Part shown: positions 1-11,091 of the stretch, piece by piece
How positions within the stretch are numbered: position 1 is the first letter of the stretch
Layout: every line of letters begins with the position of its first letter
From: Begonia masoniana
Taxonomy: Eukaryota; Streptophyta; Magnoliopsida; Cucurbitales; Begoniaceae
NCBI GenBank assembly: GCA_022432975.1
Contig: CM039502.1
Span: 28,887,133-28,951,132 of the forward strand
Length of the DNA: 64,000 nt
Direction of reading: 5' to 3'
The notes under the pieces: generated by a model
Told to the model about the DNA's origin: nothing
Databases searched by the model: none
The model's input: the letters and a program-made list of their open reading frames with translations, nothing else
Program-made: the position numbers and the translations under genes

Positions 1-684
1 AAGTGTTGATACTAAAAAATATCGTGGTATGATTGGATCTCTGTTATATCTGATAGCTAGTAGGCCAAATATTCTCTTTAGTGTCTGTCTCTGTACTAGA
101 TTTCAAGCTGCCCCTAAGGAATCTCATTTAACTGCTGTCAAAAGGATTTTCAAATATTTAAGTGGGACATATGACTTAGGTTTATGGTACCCGAATGGTA
201 TTTCTTTTGATCTAATAGGATATTCAGATTCTGATTATGCTGGAAGTCTGATAGATAGAAAAAGCACAAGTGGAACTCGTCAATTCTTAGGAGAATCTCT
301 AGTGTCCTGGTATTCTAAGAAACAGAATTTTGTAGCACTTTCAACTGCCGAGAGTGAATATATTGCTGCTGGTAGTTGCTGTGCTCAAATGCTTTGGATG
401 AAGCAAACTCTTGGAGATTATAATCTTCTCTATGATAGATTTCTATTCGGTGTGACAACACCAGTGCCATAAATATTTCCAAGAATCTCATCCAGCATTC
501 TAGAACAAAGCACATCGAGGTTAGGTATCACTTCATTAGAGACCATGTACAAAAAGGGGATATCACTTTGGAATTTGTCAACTCATCAGATCAATTAGCA
601 GATATTTTTACAAAACCATTGGATGAGAAGACTTTCAATGATATAAGAATTCGTTTGGGTCTAATTAGAATTGAAAGTTTTTGA
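1..684 (+). pseudogene. Ty1/copia pol 3' end (RNase H), frameshifted
   Basis: The first reading frame (29-472) has the copia reverse-transcriptase/RNase H tail: the ASRPDI-like start (LIASRPNILF), the SDSDYAG motif, DRKSTSG and the LSTAESEYIAA motif. All are typical of plant Ty1/copia RNase H. A one- or two-base indel near 438-450 shifts the frame. The normal continuation (CDNTSAINISKN, then the ADIFTKPL motif) runs in another frame to a stop at 682-684. The 5' part of the element lies outside the window. The gene is therefore a broken, partial pol of the Sirevirus-like element that ends at 4703. Family assignment is certain; non-functionality is inferred from the frameshift. Confidence 0.92.
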
Positions 685-743
685 AAAACCTAAGTTTTGA
701 GTGTTTACATCGACCTCTCTTTCCTTTGGCATCGGATGATATG

Positions 744-856
744 CATCATTCATTTACCGTCGGAAGATGTGTATCATCCACTATGTGTCGGAAGATATCC
801 ATCATTCATTTACCGTCGGAAGATGTGTATCATCCACTATGCGTCGGAAGATATGT
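744..856 (+). repeat. 56-bp direct repeat, two copies
   Basis: Two near-identical 56-bp copies start at 744 and 800, each holding CCGTCGGAAGATG and CATCCACTATG. They lie between pol and the envelope-like ORF. The CCGTCGGAAGATG core resembles the CATCTGCCGATGG cores found in the LTR arrays further right. Confidence 0.8.
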
Positions 857-1081
857 GCATCTATCAGGTGACATGTGTCATTTGTCACCCATCGAGCGGT
901 ATCCGTTTTACCAATCTATATTCTTAGAGTCAAGCGAAACCCTAGAGCATTCAAACTTATTTGCTTAAGACGTTTCATCTTTTCGCGCTCTTTCAATAAC
1001 TCCTGCCCTATCCGTCGGTTCTTCACTCCATAATCTTCTTCTCTTTGGAGTTTTCGCTCAAAAAGTTCTTCAACCGTCTAA

Positions 1082-2994
1082 ATGGCATCTTCATCTCGAG
1101 CGGTTCAGGAACCGGCCAAGAAGAAGGCCAAAACTTCAGTTCGTCAGCCACGAGAGCTTCCTCGTGCAACTCAGTGGCCGTTTCTCTACTTCCTCAATCA
1201 TGCTACCGAAGAAAGGTATCATGACGATTTTAAGCTTAAATCCTTGATTCCAAGTTGTGGTATAGTCTTTGAGGATTTAGCTGGCTTGGATATAGTTGAA
1301 CCCTTGAAGCATCTCGGATTATTGGGGTTATTCGACGTTGAATCATTCTATTACCCCATAGTGATTAAGATGTTTTATGCCAATCTTGACTACTCTTTGG
1401 ACTTCTCAACAATCTCGAGCTATGTGTATGGAAAACACATAGTTATAACATCCCAAACAATCAATGCACTTCTGGAGAGTCCACATTTAGATAACTATGT
1501 CAAATTCTTTGAGTCAGGGCATGAGCCCTCACTCCTTAACTCTCTTGAGGGTCATCAGTTTTTGCGGACAATTGCTCTCGACCCAAATCACATCCCTAAT
1601 CAATTAAAGAGCAAGCACCTCACCATTCGGGCTCGGCTTTTTCATCAAATGATTGGGTACAACATCATTCCCAAGGGTGGTCATTATGATGAAGTGAGTG
1701 AAATGGAATTATTTGTTCTGTTTGCACTCTACCAACAGACCCCCTTTAACATGGGATTTATTGTTTTGAGAAGAATGATTCAGATTGTCTCAACCAAGGC
1801 TACATCGCTTCCATACAATCTGCTTCTCATGAAGATCTTTGAAAAGTTTGAAGTGGAATATCTAGAGGAAGATGACCCTTCCGTCTTCAACCTTCAAGCT
1901 TCTACTCGATCTCCACTCTGAAGAGAATGGGGATCAAAAGGACAAGAAAATGGGAGTTTGTCTTAGATGAGACCCGCACGAAGGTTTGTAAGGCACCTTC
2001 TGCCAAGTTGGGGAAGATGAAGCTTATCCTGCAGGAGGAGTCAACTCACGTAGGAGTGGATGAATCTGAAATCCCTGCCTTTGTTAATTCACCTTCATCC
2101 TCTCAGGTGTCACGCTCTCAACCTCCTCGCCTGACTCTTGCTCCTTCTGTTCCAAGCCACCCTACCTCATCCCTTTCACCTCATACGTTTGCGGCACCTT
2201 CAGCTCACTCCCTTGTGCCTCTTCCACTTCCAGCGATTTCTACTTCCCCTGTTCGACAACCTGCTCCTCAAATCCAAACCTCCTCACCAAACCCACCGAA
2301 TGTTCCTCAAACTCTAAAAACTTATCAGAGGAGACATTCTATTAGTGAGGAATAGATAACTGAGATGATGGTCTGTATTGCAAGTTTAGGAACTGCTCTC
2401 AGTTCTGTTAAGGACCAGCTGCATGCGTCATTTGAGGTCACCTTTACCAAATTGTCTTCCAGAATTGATCAATTGAAGACAGATTTAAATCAGACCAGAG
2501 TGGACTTGAGCAAGGACCCTGACTTAGTTCACGATCGGTTGGCTCACAAGGTGGATCGACTTGAAGGCTCTCTCACAAGGGTCCTTCGGTCTGTGCAGTC
2601 AGACATTCAAGCTCTTCAACTAGAACAGTTTAGCCCTCTTTGCTTTTCAGAAGCTTGTTCTGCCGACTTACTCCCTTCGATCATCAGACCAGAGGTTGAC
2701 GAGGTAGTGAACTCCGTGCCCTTGGATATTCAGGATGCTGAGCTTCGGTTCATTGATCCTTTTGAGTCCCCATCTGAGCTACCCTGATCAATGGTTGTTC
2801 TTCCGGCTGATCCACCAGTAGAGTCTCCACCTTGTATGGACTTGGTGGTGTATCAAGGTCATTTTCAGCCCTCTGCTCCTTATGCTTCTACTTCCGATCT
2901 TGAACCACTGATAGTTCCTGATGCCACTATGAACTATACAGTGCCTCCTTCAATTAGGAAGGAGTTGTGGAAGCGCTTTCTGGACTTAGATTAA
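1082..2994 (+). pseudogene. Sirevirus envelope-like ORF, broken
   Basis: Four consecutive open segments (1082-1921, 1927-2355, 2365-2787, 2791-2994) follow pol and precede the polypurine tracts. This is where Sireviruses of the SIRE1 type carry an extra envelope-like ORF. The first segment (279 residues, start MASSSRAVQEPAKKKAK) has a basic N-terminus and resembles the putative plant transposon protein family found in such elements. The second is rich in Pro and Ser. The third looks like a coiled coil with regular Leu/Val spacing. A frameshift near 1920 and stops at 2353-2355 (TAG) and 2785-2787 (TGA) break the frame; the last three segments share one frame. Whether the original product acted as an envelope is unknown. 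Confidence 0.75.
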
Positions 2995-3110
2995 ATAGGT
3001 GATTTTTTTTTTTGTGAACAATTTTTTTCTGTTTGGTACTACAACTTCATCAATATACAAATGTTTGTGTCGTTGACTGCTTTTTACTGCTTTTTTTTTT
3101 TATAATGTCA

Positions 3111-3304
3111 AAGGGGGAGAAAGTATGACCGCATTGATAGATTTGATGTGGCATTGATAGTATGCATGTGTGAGCTCAATACTGTGAAATGTGTTTGAAA
3201 ATTAAATTGGATTGAATGCAAATGTTGTGGGGGAGCTAGGATTATGGGGGAAAGATATTTAATCAATTTAAACTTATAGTTTGTCATCATCAAAAAGGGG
3301 GAGA
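3111..3304 (+). other. Multiple polypurine tracts before the 3' LTR
   Basis: Four G-rich purine tracts occur in 200 bp: AAGGGGGAGA (3111-3120), GGGGGAG near 3229, GGGGGAAAGA near 3245, and AAAAAGGGGGAGA (3292-3304). The last abuts the LTR and is the expected plus-strand primer. Repeated polypurine tracts are a recognised hallmark of Sireviruses. Confidence 0.8.
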
Positions 3305-3594
3305 TTGTTGACTTAAAAATGTTGAAATCTAACGATGTTTTTGATGATGTGTTTTAAGAAGTGTAATTTGATTAAGTTAAAAATATGAGATTAATGAATT
3401 ATGCATATGAGATTAATAAGTTGATTAATAAATTAAATATTAAACTCATTATATATTTCTCTAGCTTTTACGTGGAAATACCCTTTGAAAAGGGTATTTT
3501 AGTTACCTAACAAATCTGGTTAAGTGTTCAGGGTTTGATAGCAAAACAGGGCTGAAACTGATAAAGTACTGCATATCCATTGAAGTAGAAGAGA

Positions 3595-3867
3595 AGACTT
3601 CTACCGCTAGCAAAACGACAAAGTTTACATCTACCGCTGGCAGAGTCTTCCTAAGTACTTCTACCACTAGCAAAACGACAAAGTTTACTTTTGCCGCTAG
3701 CAAAACGACAAAGTTTACATCCACCGCTGGTACTTCAATGGCAACATCCACCGCTGTTTCTTCAAAGGCAACATCCACCGCTGGTTTTTCAAAAGCAACA
3801 TCCACCGCTGGTTGTTCAAAGGCAACATCCACCGCTGGTTGTTCAAAGGCAACATCCACCGCTGAAC
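3595..3867 (+). repeat. LTR minisatellite (two unit types)
   Basis: The left half repeats GCTAGCAAAACGACAAAGTT four times with spacers. The right half repeats a 27-bp unit with core ACATCCACCGCTGGTTGTTC about six times. Because 27 is a multiple of three, long repeat ORFs appear on both strands; these are judged not coding. The cores resemble those of the Ty3/gypsy LTR arrays at 31690 and 39967. Confidence 0.85.
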
Positions 3868-4198
3868 AGTATCTTTTGGCTGCATAGCAAAGAATGCCAT
3901 CTACTTGCAGAAGAAAGTGACGTTGACCACTTACATCTACCGATGGCAGTTCAAGTATTGTAAAGTTACATTTACCGATGGCAGTTCACTTACTTTTTCT
4001 GCCAACACTGATATTTAAAATACCGCGAAGCAACAGTGACACTCGTCCAGAGCTTTAACTCCAGACCATTAATGGCGACGAACGAAAGCGACTTCCAAAC
4101 GCAACGGCTAGCTGTCTATGTACGGATGTTTTCTTCAACGGCTATTTCCATATTCAGATGAGAAGCCTTCAAGATCTGAAGCCGATTACAGACAGAGT

Positions 4199-4206
4199 AT
4201 AAATAA
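4199..4206 (+). promoter_or_regulatory. TATA box of the copia LTR
   Basis: TATAAATA lies about 890 bp into the LTR in the expected orientation, followed by an AG-rich stretch. It probably marks the U3/R junction. Confidence 0.55.
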
Positions 4207-4733
4207 AAAGAAAGAAGCTCAGGAGAACAACTTTTTGCTAAAATTCTCTCTAAACCCTAATACGCAAAAAGACTGAGAGATACTCTGTTATTCTTCCTAC
4301 ACCTCTCATCAATTTAACTGGAGATTTGATATTTGTGAGAGTGTAGTTTGTGCTGTAAATCTTTATCCATTCTGTTAAAGTGTAAAGGCAGTGGATTGTC
4401 ACTTGTGAAGAGCAATCATGAGTTGTAAAAGGCAGTAGATCGACGCCCGGGAAGTTCGATCTTGTTTTCTCGTGAGGAGAAGAAAAGAATCTTCAAGGGG
4501 GAGCCTTGGAGCGTGGACGTAGGCAAGTTTGGCCGAACCACATTAAAAACTACGGTGTCAAATTTCTTTCTATCTTTTACTTTGTTTTTGTCTGTGTGTT
4601 TGCTGTTAATTTAGTAATTGCATACAAGAGAGAAAACATTAGATTAAGAAAACAATTTTAAATAAGTCTAATTCACCCCCCTCTTAGACAATACGATCCT
4701 ACACCTTCTTGCCACTAAATCTTTAGGTATCTT

Positions 4734-4997
4734 TCAAGTATCTTCGGTCTTCCTTTCCTTCCAAGCATCCTCTTCAATACTTAACAAATTTATTAATTTT
4801 AGCTCGTGTTGAGAAGAATCTCTCTCTTGGATTTCTATAATCAATCTATTTAAAGTTTCATGCATTTTCTTGGTTATTGATCTTGTCATTGGGCTTCCAA
4901 TATCTTGAAATGGATCTTTAACTTTGAGGTTGAAGTTAGTTGCACCTTGATTCACATTAGTCATTATCATTAATATAATCATAAAACATAACATCAA
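4734..4997 (-). pseudogene. Retroelement pol C-terminal scrap
   Basis: An 87-codon frame contains DIGSPMTRSITKKMHETLN, like the PMTRARTKKMKEALN-type segment near the C-terminus of many plant Ty3/gypsy pol proteins. No integrase or RT sequence is visible upstream on the minus strand, so this is a truncated remnant. The surrounding 4704-5573 holds nothing else I can identify. Confidence 0.45.
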
Positions 4998-5573
4998 TCA
5001 TAAACTTCATCATATCACAACGATTAAACAAATCCTCAAGTCCTTAATGTCGTAACGTACTAACAAACAAGTTCTTAAAGTCTTATCGTAACAAAACTAC
5101 TTAACCTAGTACTTTGTGATGCAGATTGATAGGTCAACGCATAAAACATCACTTATCTCGAGTCCTTAGTATGCAGACTCTTGCTCACAATGGGTATCCT
5201 TCACTTTTGAATTAGCATACTCATAAAGTTGTAGCATATTAGTGAAAGAAAACGAGGAGAAGAATCATAATCAAAAAATTTTTATATAGAAATTTTAACA
5301 ATAATGAAAATCTTAATTGTCTCTCTCAAGCATGTAAAATCATGTGTTTACTTGCTTGAGAGTCGAAGTCTATTACGTTTAGGCTTACCTTGGAAATTTT
5401 GTAGAAACGAGAGAGCAACTCGCGAGTTTGGAACGAAAAAATGTGTTTTTAGAGTTAGATCTAATATGTATTTTGATTGCATAAATTGATACAAAGTAGG
5501 TGTTTAAATAACATTCAAACAAACTCTAAAAATAATAGTAAATAGCCCAAAAATATAGAAAACTATAATAAGT

Positions 5574-6235
5574 TTAGAAATAGGGTAAAATCAAAAAACA
5601 ACCCTGAACTATGGGTTTTGTTTGAAAAAATCCTTAAAGAAAAAGTCTTCGCAGTCAAAATTTCGAACTATAAAAAATGCTAAAAAAAACCCCGGCAGGG
5701 GGCCGATAGCCCCCCTCGAATGTGAAATTACACGGGATTCGGGGGAACGATTTAAAATCGCGGCCCCCCGCCTAAAAAGTGCGGCCCCCTGCGGTCTCGA
5801 ATTATTCTTCATTATTTTAAAATAATTTTAAAAAATATCAAATCATATTAAATTCACTTAAAATTTTTACCACATGTTAATTACATTATGGAAAGGTAAT
5901 ATAAAAGGTAATATAATCGAGACTGCGGGGGGTCGGCTACAGTATGCGGCCCCCGTGATTTTCGGCGCGGCCCCCCATATTTTTATGCGGGGGGCCTGCT
6001 ACAATATGCGGCCTCCCGAATCCTGTGTATTTTTATATTCGGGGAGCCGCGATTTTAAATCGACCCTCCGAATCTCATGTAATTTTGGATTCGGGGGACT
6101 ATCGGTTCTTGCCGGGGTCTCTTTTGAGCATTTTTGATAGTTCGAGGTTTTGATTGCGAAAACTTGTTCTTTAAGAGTTTTTTTCAAATAAAACTCATAG
6201 TCGAGGGTTGTTTTTAAATTTTACCCTTAGAAATA
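5574..6235. mobile_element. Mutator-type MITE with 9-bp target duplication
   Basis: Element 5583-6226 (644 bp) is flanked by TTAGAAATA at 5574-5582 and 6227-6235, a perfect 9-bp direct repeat as made by Mutator-like transposases. The ends are inverted repeats starting GGGTAAAAT and ending ATTTTACCC, and similarity between the arms extends roughly 190 bp inward. The inner arms contain blocks rich in GCGGCCCCC / GGGGGCCGC, in sharp contrast to the AT-rich flanks. No transposase is encoded, so it is non-autonomous. It lies about 1.1 kb upstream of the COR413im start codon. Confidence 0.88.
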
Positions 6236-7299
6236 TTAAATTTGATAATCCTAAAACGTCAAAAACTATTAAAAATATTTTTTGAAAAAATCTGGGCACG
6301 GGTGACCCCGCTGCCTCCTTGTGCCTTGGACGCTCTCAGAGCCTTACTACGTACTACTTGATGTTTTTCACTTTTGTTGGCTTACAACCATGTGCACTCT
6401 AACTATCTTTTTGGCTTATGCATATCATTTTTTTACTCAAAACTCTGCTTTTATACTTTCATAATCTGTGTAATAACTATATCATTAAAGGATCACCATC
6501 ATTGAGAGAGAAAAAACAGAGAGAAACGAGAGTGCGTGGACTGCACTTTATGCAATTTCTTCTCCAGTTTATGGTAAAGCTACAGCGGTTTTGCGACTCT
6601 GTATATCGGTTTGGTCCAAAATGCAAACCAACAAACAATGAATTTCTGTATCGTAGAGGCTTATGGAGGTGAGCACGTTAAAACCAACAAATTTCCTCTG
6701 ATCAAAACCTGCAGAGGACGAAATCAAAACCAGGAAAATTAATCTCTAAAGAAATCAAGAGCAGCAGTGAAGAAAAATCCAGAACATACAGCGGAAGTGC
6801 AGCGGAGAGGAGAAACAACGCCGACAACAGCAGCGGAAACAAGGAATCGCAGCAAATGCAAACAAAGGAAGAAGAGAGAAAAAAGAAACGATGAGACAAG
6901 TTTGAGATTGTTTTTGATTCCCTGCGAAGAAATGATGAAGCTGCGTTGTAATCTTCAGACTCCCCGTGCAAATGAAAATGAAGAAGAAAGAAAAAGACAA
7001 GAAGGACACGGTGGATTTGTTTTTTAATTTTGATTTTTTTAAACGTTGGAAGAAAATAGAGGGATTTTTTAATACGAACGGTAGACATTCATACACAAGA
7101 TGGGAGGAGATCTTGAAGTGGCACGTGATCTTGACAAGTGGAAAATATGTACTTTGTTTAGAGACACGTGTACTAAGACTCTCACCAATCACTTCTTGCC
7201 ACGCAACGCTTCGGTTCTTTCACCGGCTTAAGGCTCCTCATCTCCCTCTCGAAACTTCAAATTGCAGAAGACCAAGAAAGAACAAACGTAAGCGGGGAA
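6236..7299 (+). promoter_or_regulatory. Upstream region of COR413im with DRE and ABRE-like sites
   Basis: GCCGAC at 6820-6825 matches the cold/drought CRT/DRE core RCCGAC. Two CACGTG boxes lie at 7122-7127 (GGCACGTGATC) and 7165-7170 (GACACGTGT), within 180 bp of the ATG, and fit ABRE/G-box sites. These suit a cold- and ABA-responsive COR gene. The sites are seen in the sequence; their use is inferred. A TATA box is not clear. Long frames on either strand here look like chance. Confidence 0.5.
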
Positions 7300-8565
7300 A
7301 TGGTGAGTGTAGCGCTTTCATCAGCCAATTTGTCTGCGACCTCTTCTGTTTCCAGAAAGCCTTTTCTACGACTTTTTCATAGAGGTTCACATCAAGACAA
7401 TCTCTGCGTCGCTGTTTCTCTTCATCCGAGCTCATTCAGTTACAATCGGCTGAGGTACTGTTGGATTTTGAATTTGTAGCGGTATGAATAAATAGACGCT
7501 ATTGGATCGTATTTCTATGTCGAGAGGTTTCTTGCTCAGGTTTTCGATTCTAGAGGAGGGAGCGGTGATGGAAAAGTTGAAGAAGAGGAGGAGTAGAGGA
7601 TCCGGTGCGGTTTGTTACGCTGCGCCTCTTACTGCTTGTAGTTTGCCTTGGATTTCTGCCATTTCGACCGCGTAAATCTATCTCTCTCCCCTTCCATCTT
7701 TATACGTGCTTTTTAACCTTACATTCTTCCAACATATCTTTCTTTCTGTAGACTCTGTGTGAATAAAATTTGTATTTGCGAATTTATTTGTGAATTTTTG
7801 GCTTATTTATGGTGCTGATGATTTTTTCATGGGGATATGTTTTTGGCTTGTGTTGTGGACTTATTCATTGTATTCGTGGATTAGGTATTTCTTGTGAAAG
7901 GAATGATTTACATTATTAAATAAACTTTTACTTAACAATTCAGCTTTAACAAAACAGAAACTCATAGTATAACATGAAATTAAAGCATGGGATCTTGAGT
8001 TCAGACTTCTCTACTTTTTTTACTCCATTTAAGATTCCTGTGAGTGAAAGTTAATAAAATGAAACAAATGATTAAATTAACTTTAATATAAGAGCTTAAG
8101 CTTTTGGATTAGTGGTAATTTTGTACCTTTCCGGGGGAAATTAGCCTCCTACCCTCCACCTTCCTCTCACATGTTAAGATTTGACGAATTCTTATAAACA
8201 AATGAAATGAAAGGGCTACCTTATGCATAATTTTGTTCTCTTAATATCTTCAAGTAATATAACATGAAAACTATGAAGTCTTTTTATTTTTTTTGTTGTT
8301 AGTGTTTAGTAACTTGATGAGGTTCATAAAACAACTTTACATATTCGAAAATATATCGGAAGATGGAGATTGCCCTTTTGATTTATTAGAAATATAAATA
8401 TGTGATCCTTATGAATTTCCAACCTGATTTGCTAGGGTTTTGATGCTTGCAAAAGGCACTGCAATTCAGAAGTCATTTCTTGTTCCATTGTTTGTTCTTC
8501 AAGCACCTGCAAGTATCATAACTTGGACTAAGTAAGCCCTGAGAAAATACCAATGTTTAGTGTTC

Positions 8566-8601
<36 letters not shown>

Positions 8602-9729
8602 GTTTCAATTAGATAGATTTATAAATACTATGTGATAATTGGCAACTGTATTGTAGACTGCTCGCTTGACCTGTTTCCCTTTATAAGAATTCACTTATGT
8701 CACCTTTATAATCCTTATCAGTCAAACCTTTTACTGAGGAGTTCATGTTCTAATGAAAGGAGCGAATATGGGATGTGGAGCGCATTTTTGGCTTTAATTG
8801 TTCGTCTATTCTTCTTTATCCCTGGTACGTTCATTTTCAAGGACTATTCAAATTTCAGTTGACCAAAAATTATCTGAAATTCTTTACCCGTTATTCTGAT
8901 TGAGTGTATATTGGCATGCTGTGATTCTAATTGGAAGGGAACCTTTTGTTTGATTTTAATAATTTATCATTGTTATATAGAAATATTATTTGGGAAATAC
9001 TTTTCATAATTTAAAGTTCATCATGATTTTCTAACAGTATAAAATTTTAAGTTGAACACTGTTGTGTAATCTGTCTAGATCTGTATGTATTTTTCCTCCT
9101 ATTATTATTGATAGGAAAATGTGTATTTTAGAGTGCTTGGAGCTAGAAAAATGAAAAAAACGAAGAAAACTAGCAACTTTGGAGATTCTGGTCGTTAAAA
9201 TTTTAAAGCAACAAATAATTGCTGTGAAACCTGCTTCTTGCCTGTTTTTTAAGCTTAAGAAATTGCAAATTATGAGGATTAAGATACGAGGGAGGAAAGA
9301 TGAATGATTTCAGCAATTTTGTTTGCGCCTAATGTCATATTCTATCCTCAAGGTGAAGAAATTTTAAACAGTTGCTATGTTCAATTTTCTACAATATAGG
9401 TCAACTCGAGTTGCCATTAATGGCATTACTTTTGGTGATCGTGTCTCCTTATCACGTCTTGAATCTAAGGTAGATACATGTTTATTCGAAAACCAAGTAA
9501 GGATAGATCATTTATTTATCATTTCATTTAGTATCAACGTTTCTCTTTATTTTTCACTCATAGGGGAACTCAAAGTGGGATTATCATTTCCTTGCTCATT
9601 TCTGGCTATTTGGCTTTCCAGCATTTCACCCGGATGGGCAGTTTACAGAGAGCATTTGACCAGAATTCGGTTCTCGCCACCATAGCTATCATTTGTGTTA
9701 CTGCTGTATCATTCTTACTTTTAATCTAA
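7300..9729 (+). CDS. COR413IM: Cold-regulated 413 inner-envelope membrane protein (COR413im)
   Basis: Six exons join in phase: 7300-7454, 7540-7671, 8436-8531, 8760-8824, 9400-9469, 9564-9729 (684 nt, 227 residues), all with GT..AG introns. Residues 1 to about 60 are Ser-rich and basic, as a chloroplast transit peptide. The rest matches the COR413 family: VCYAAPL, MLAKGTAIQKSFLVPLF, EYGMWSAFLAL, VRLFFFIPG, LELPLMALLLVIV, YLAFQHFTRMGSLQRAFDQ, then a hydrophobic C-terminus ending LLLI. Several membrane spans are evident. Known family members sit in the chloroplast inner envelope and help cold tolerance. Length agrees with the usual size of about 225 residues, and no break was found. The short first intron (85 bp) is the least certain join. 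Confidence 0.9.
8573..8601. repeat. Poly-T tract in COR413im intron 3
   Basis: About 29 consecutive T in the intron between exons 3 and 4. The length is probably variable or sequencing-limited. Confidence 0.9.
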
Positions 9730-11091
9730 ATTAGTGTATTTTCAAAGCTAGCAGTCTTATCATGTGTAAATTAGGGAACTTGTATGATGATAGATAGTAA
9801 TTGAATAACACGTAAGAGATTTTGTGTACACAATAAACCATCTTTAAGAACTCCATCTGCTTAGTCACCAGAGGACTTCTCTTTGTTTGACTACTCTGTC
9901 TGTCTCTTTATCTCTTCAAATATATATTTTCTTGAAAAATGAGAAGATGTGATTGTTATGGAATGAAAACTGCAATGTTGTAAAATCCATGACTGTACAA
10001 AAGTTTGACGATATTGGAGTTATGTTTCTTTCTTGTGGATGTTCTTAAGACGAGTATATTTTCAATTGGTTAAGGCTCATTTAATGTTTCGATTGTGATA
10101 AGTTCCTACCCAGCCAGCCAGTTCCTACACAAAAAGAGGGCGTAGCTGTGTGTAGGATGTGGTAGTGGTAAGGTGATAAGGTAGTACTTTAAATAAGCTG
10201 GGGATTTAAGGAATATTTTGGGATAATTTTATGAGAAGGTTAGGCATCTCTAATGCCTAGCATTGTTCTTGCTACTGCTTTTTTAACGTCATAATTATTT
10301 CCTCATACTGAGTTGTATCTTGATATTTCTGATATTGTGTGGTTCCTATATGAAATTCCCTCTTTTCGATGAGTTTTTTTATTTAAATTACATAACATCT
10401 CTCATGATTTATGCTTTTCAATATCAATTATTTCTTTAGTTATTAAGAGGATCGTAGGTGCTGATTATGACTGGAAGAATTGATAGGTTTGCCCTTATAA
10501 CCAACTCTAATTGTTTTACGAGTCATTTTCTTTCATAAATAGATTACAATACCTCTCTTCCATTTTCCTCATAAATGAGTTTTGTATTTTGTACTGCTAT
10601 GAGTTGCTGAAGGAGCAGTTTGACCAAACTTTTAAATTATTTATAAACCACTTAAATCAATTGATTTTTCTTTTTTTGATTTAGAATGGACAAAGCAATT
10701 TAAGTTGAGATAAACAAAGGGAATTGCAAATATACTTCTTAATTTTTTAATAATCTCTTAGTTTTTCATGTTATTAATTGAATTCATGCGACTGATTGAA
10801 TTTCTGCTGTAACTATTCTTGAATACATTATCTTTACTACAGAAATAGTCCTAATAACCTGATAGACTTCACTACTACTTTATTAGTCTAACACTGTAAG
10901 GTACTACGCAGCTACACGAAATAGACTTGTAATATATCTATGATTGATTTGGTGTGATAAAAAGTTGTAATGTAACCTTTCTAAATAACCTCTATCAGTT
11001 CTTGGTGTCTTGTTCAGGAGCAAAAGTGTGCCGGAAAATAAATTCGATGATGTGCTATGTCTAGCTTATATGAGGATTGAATGCCTTCTGC
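9730..11091. other. Convergent intergenic region
   Basis: AT-rich DNA between the 3' ends of the two plant genes. It must hold both 3' UTRs. No further gene, RNA or mobile element was recognised; the frames present are short and lack family motifs. Confidence 0.6.

Larger units (their letters stand above)
3306..4703 (+). mobile_element. Sirevirus-type copia 3' LTR
   Basis: The LTR starts TGTTGAC directly after the polypurine tract and ends CCTACA at 4703, shortly after the C-rich TTCACCCCCCTC tract often seen near the ends of these LTRs. Its length of about 1.4 kb fits the family. It holds tandem repeats (3595-3867) and a TATA box (4199-4206). The 5' LTR and target duplication are not in the window, so the right edge rests on the TG..CA rule. 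Confidence 0.8.

Noticed and set aside
3503..3963. 118-codon minus-strand repeat ORF and overlapping frames in the copia LTR
   Set aside because: Products of the 27-bp minisatellite, which keeps frame on both strands.
6702..7192. 128- and 145-codon minus-strand ORFs upstream of COR413im
   Set aside because: Phe/Ser/Leu-rich frames from a purine-rich 5' region read backwards; no domain and no splice logic.
8098..8180. SINE-like AGCTTAAGCTTTTGGATTAG segment in COR413im intron 2
   Set aside because: Resembles a common plant repeat, but I could not find paired pol III boxes, a tail or a target duplication.
8632..8862. 76-codon ORF as an independent gene
   Set aside because: It is COR413im exon 4 with flanking intron sequence.
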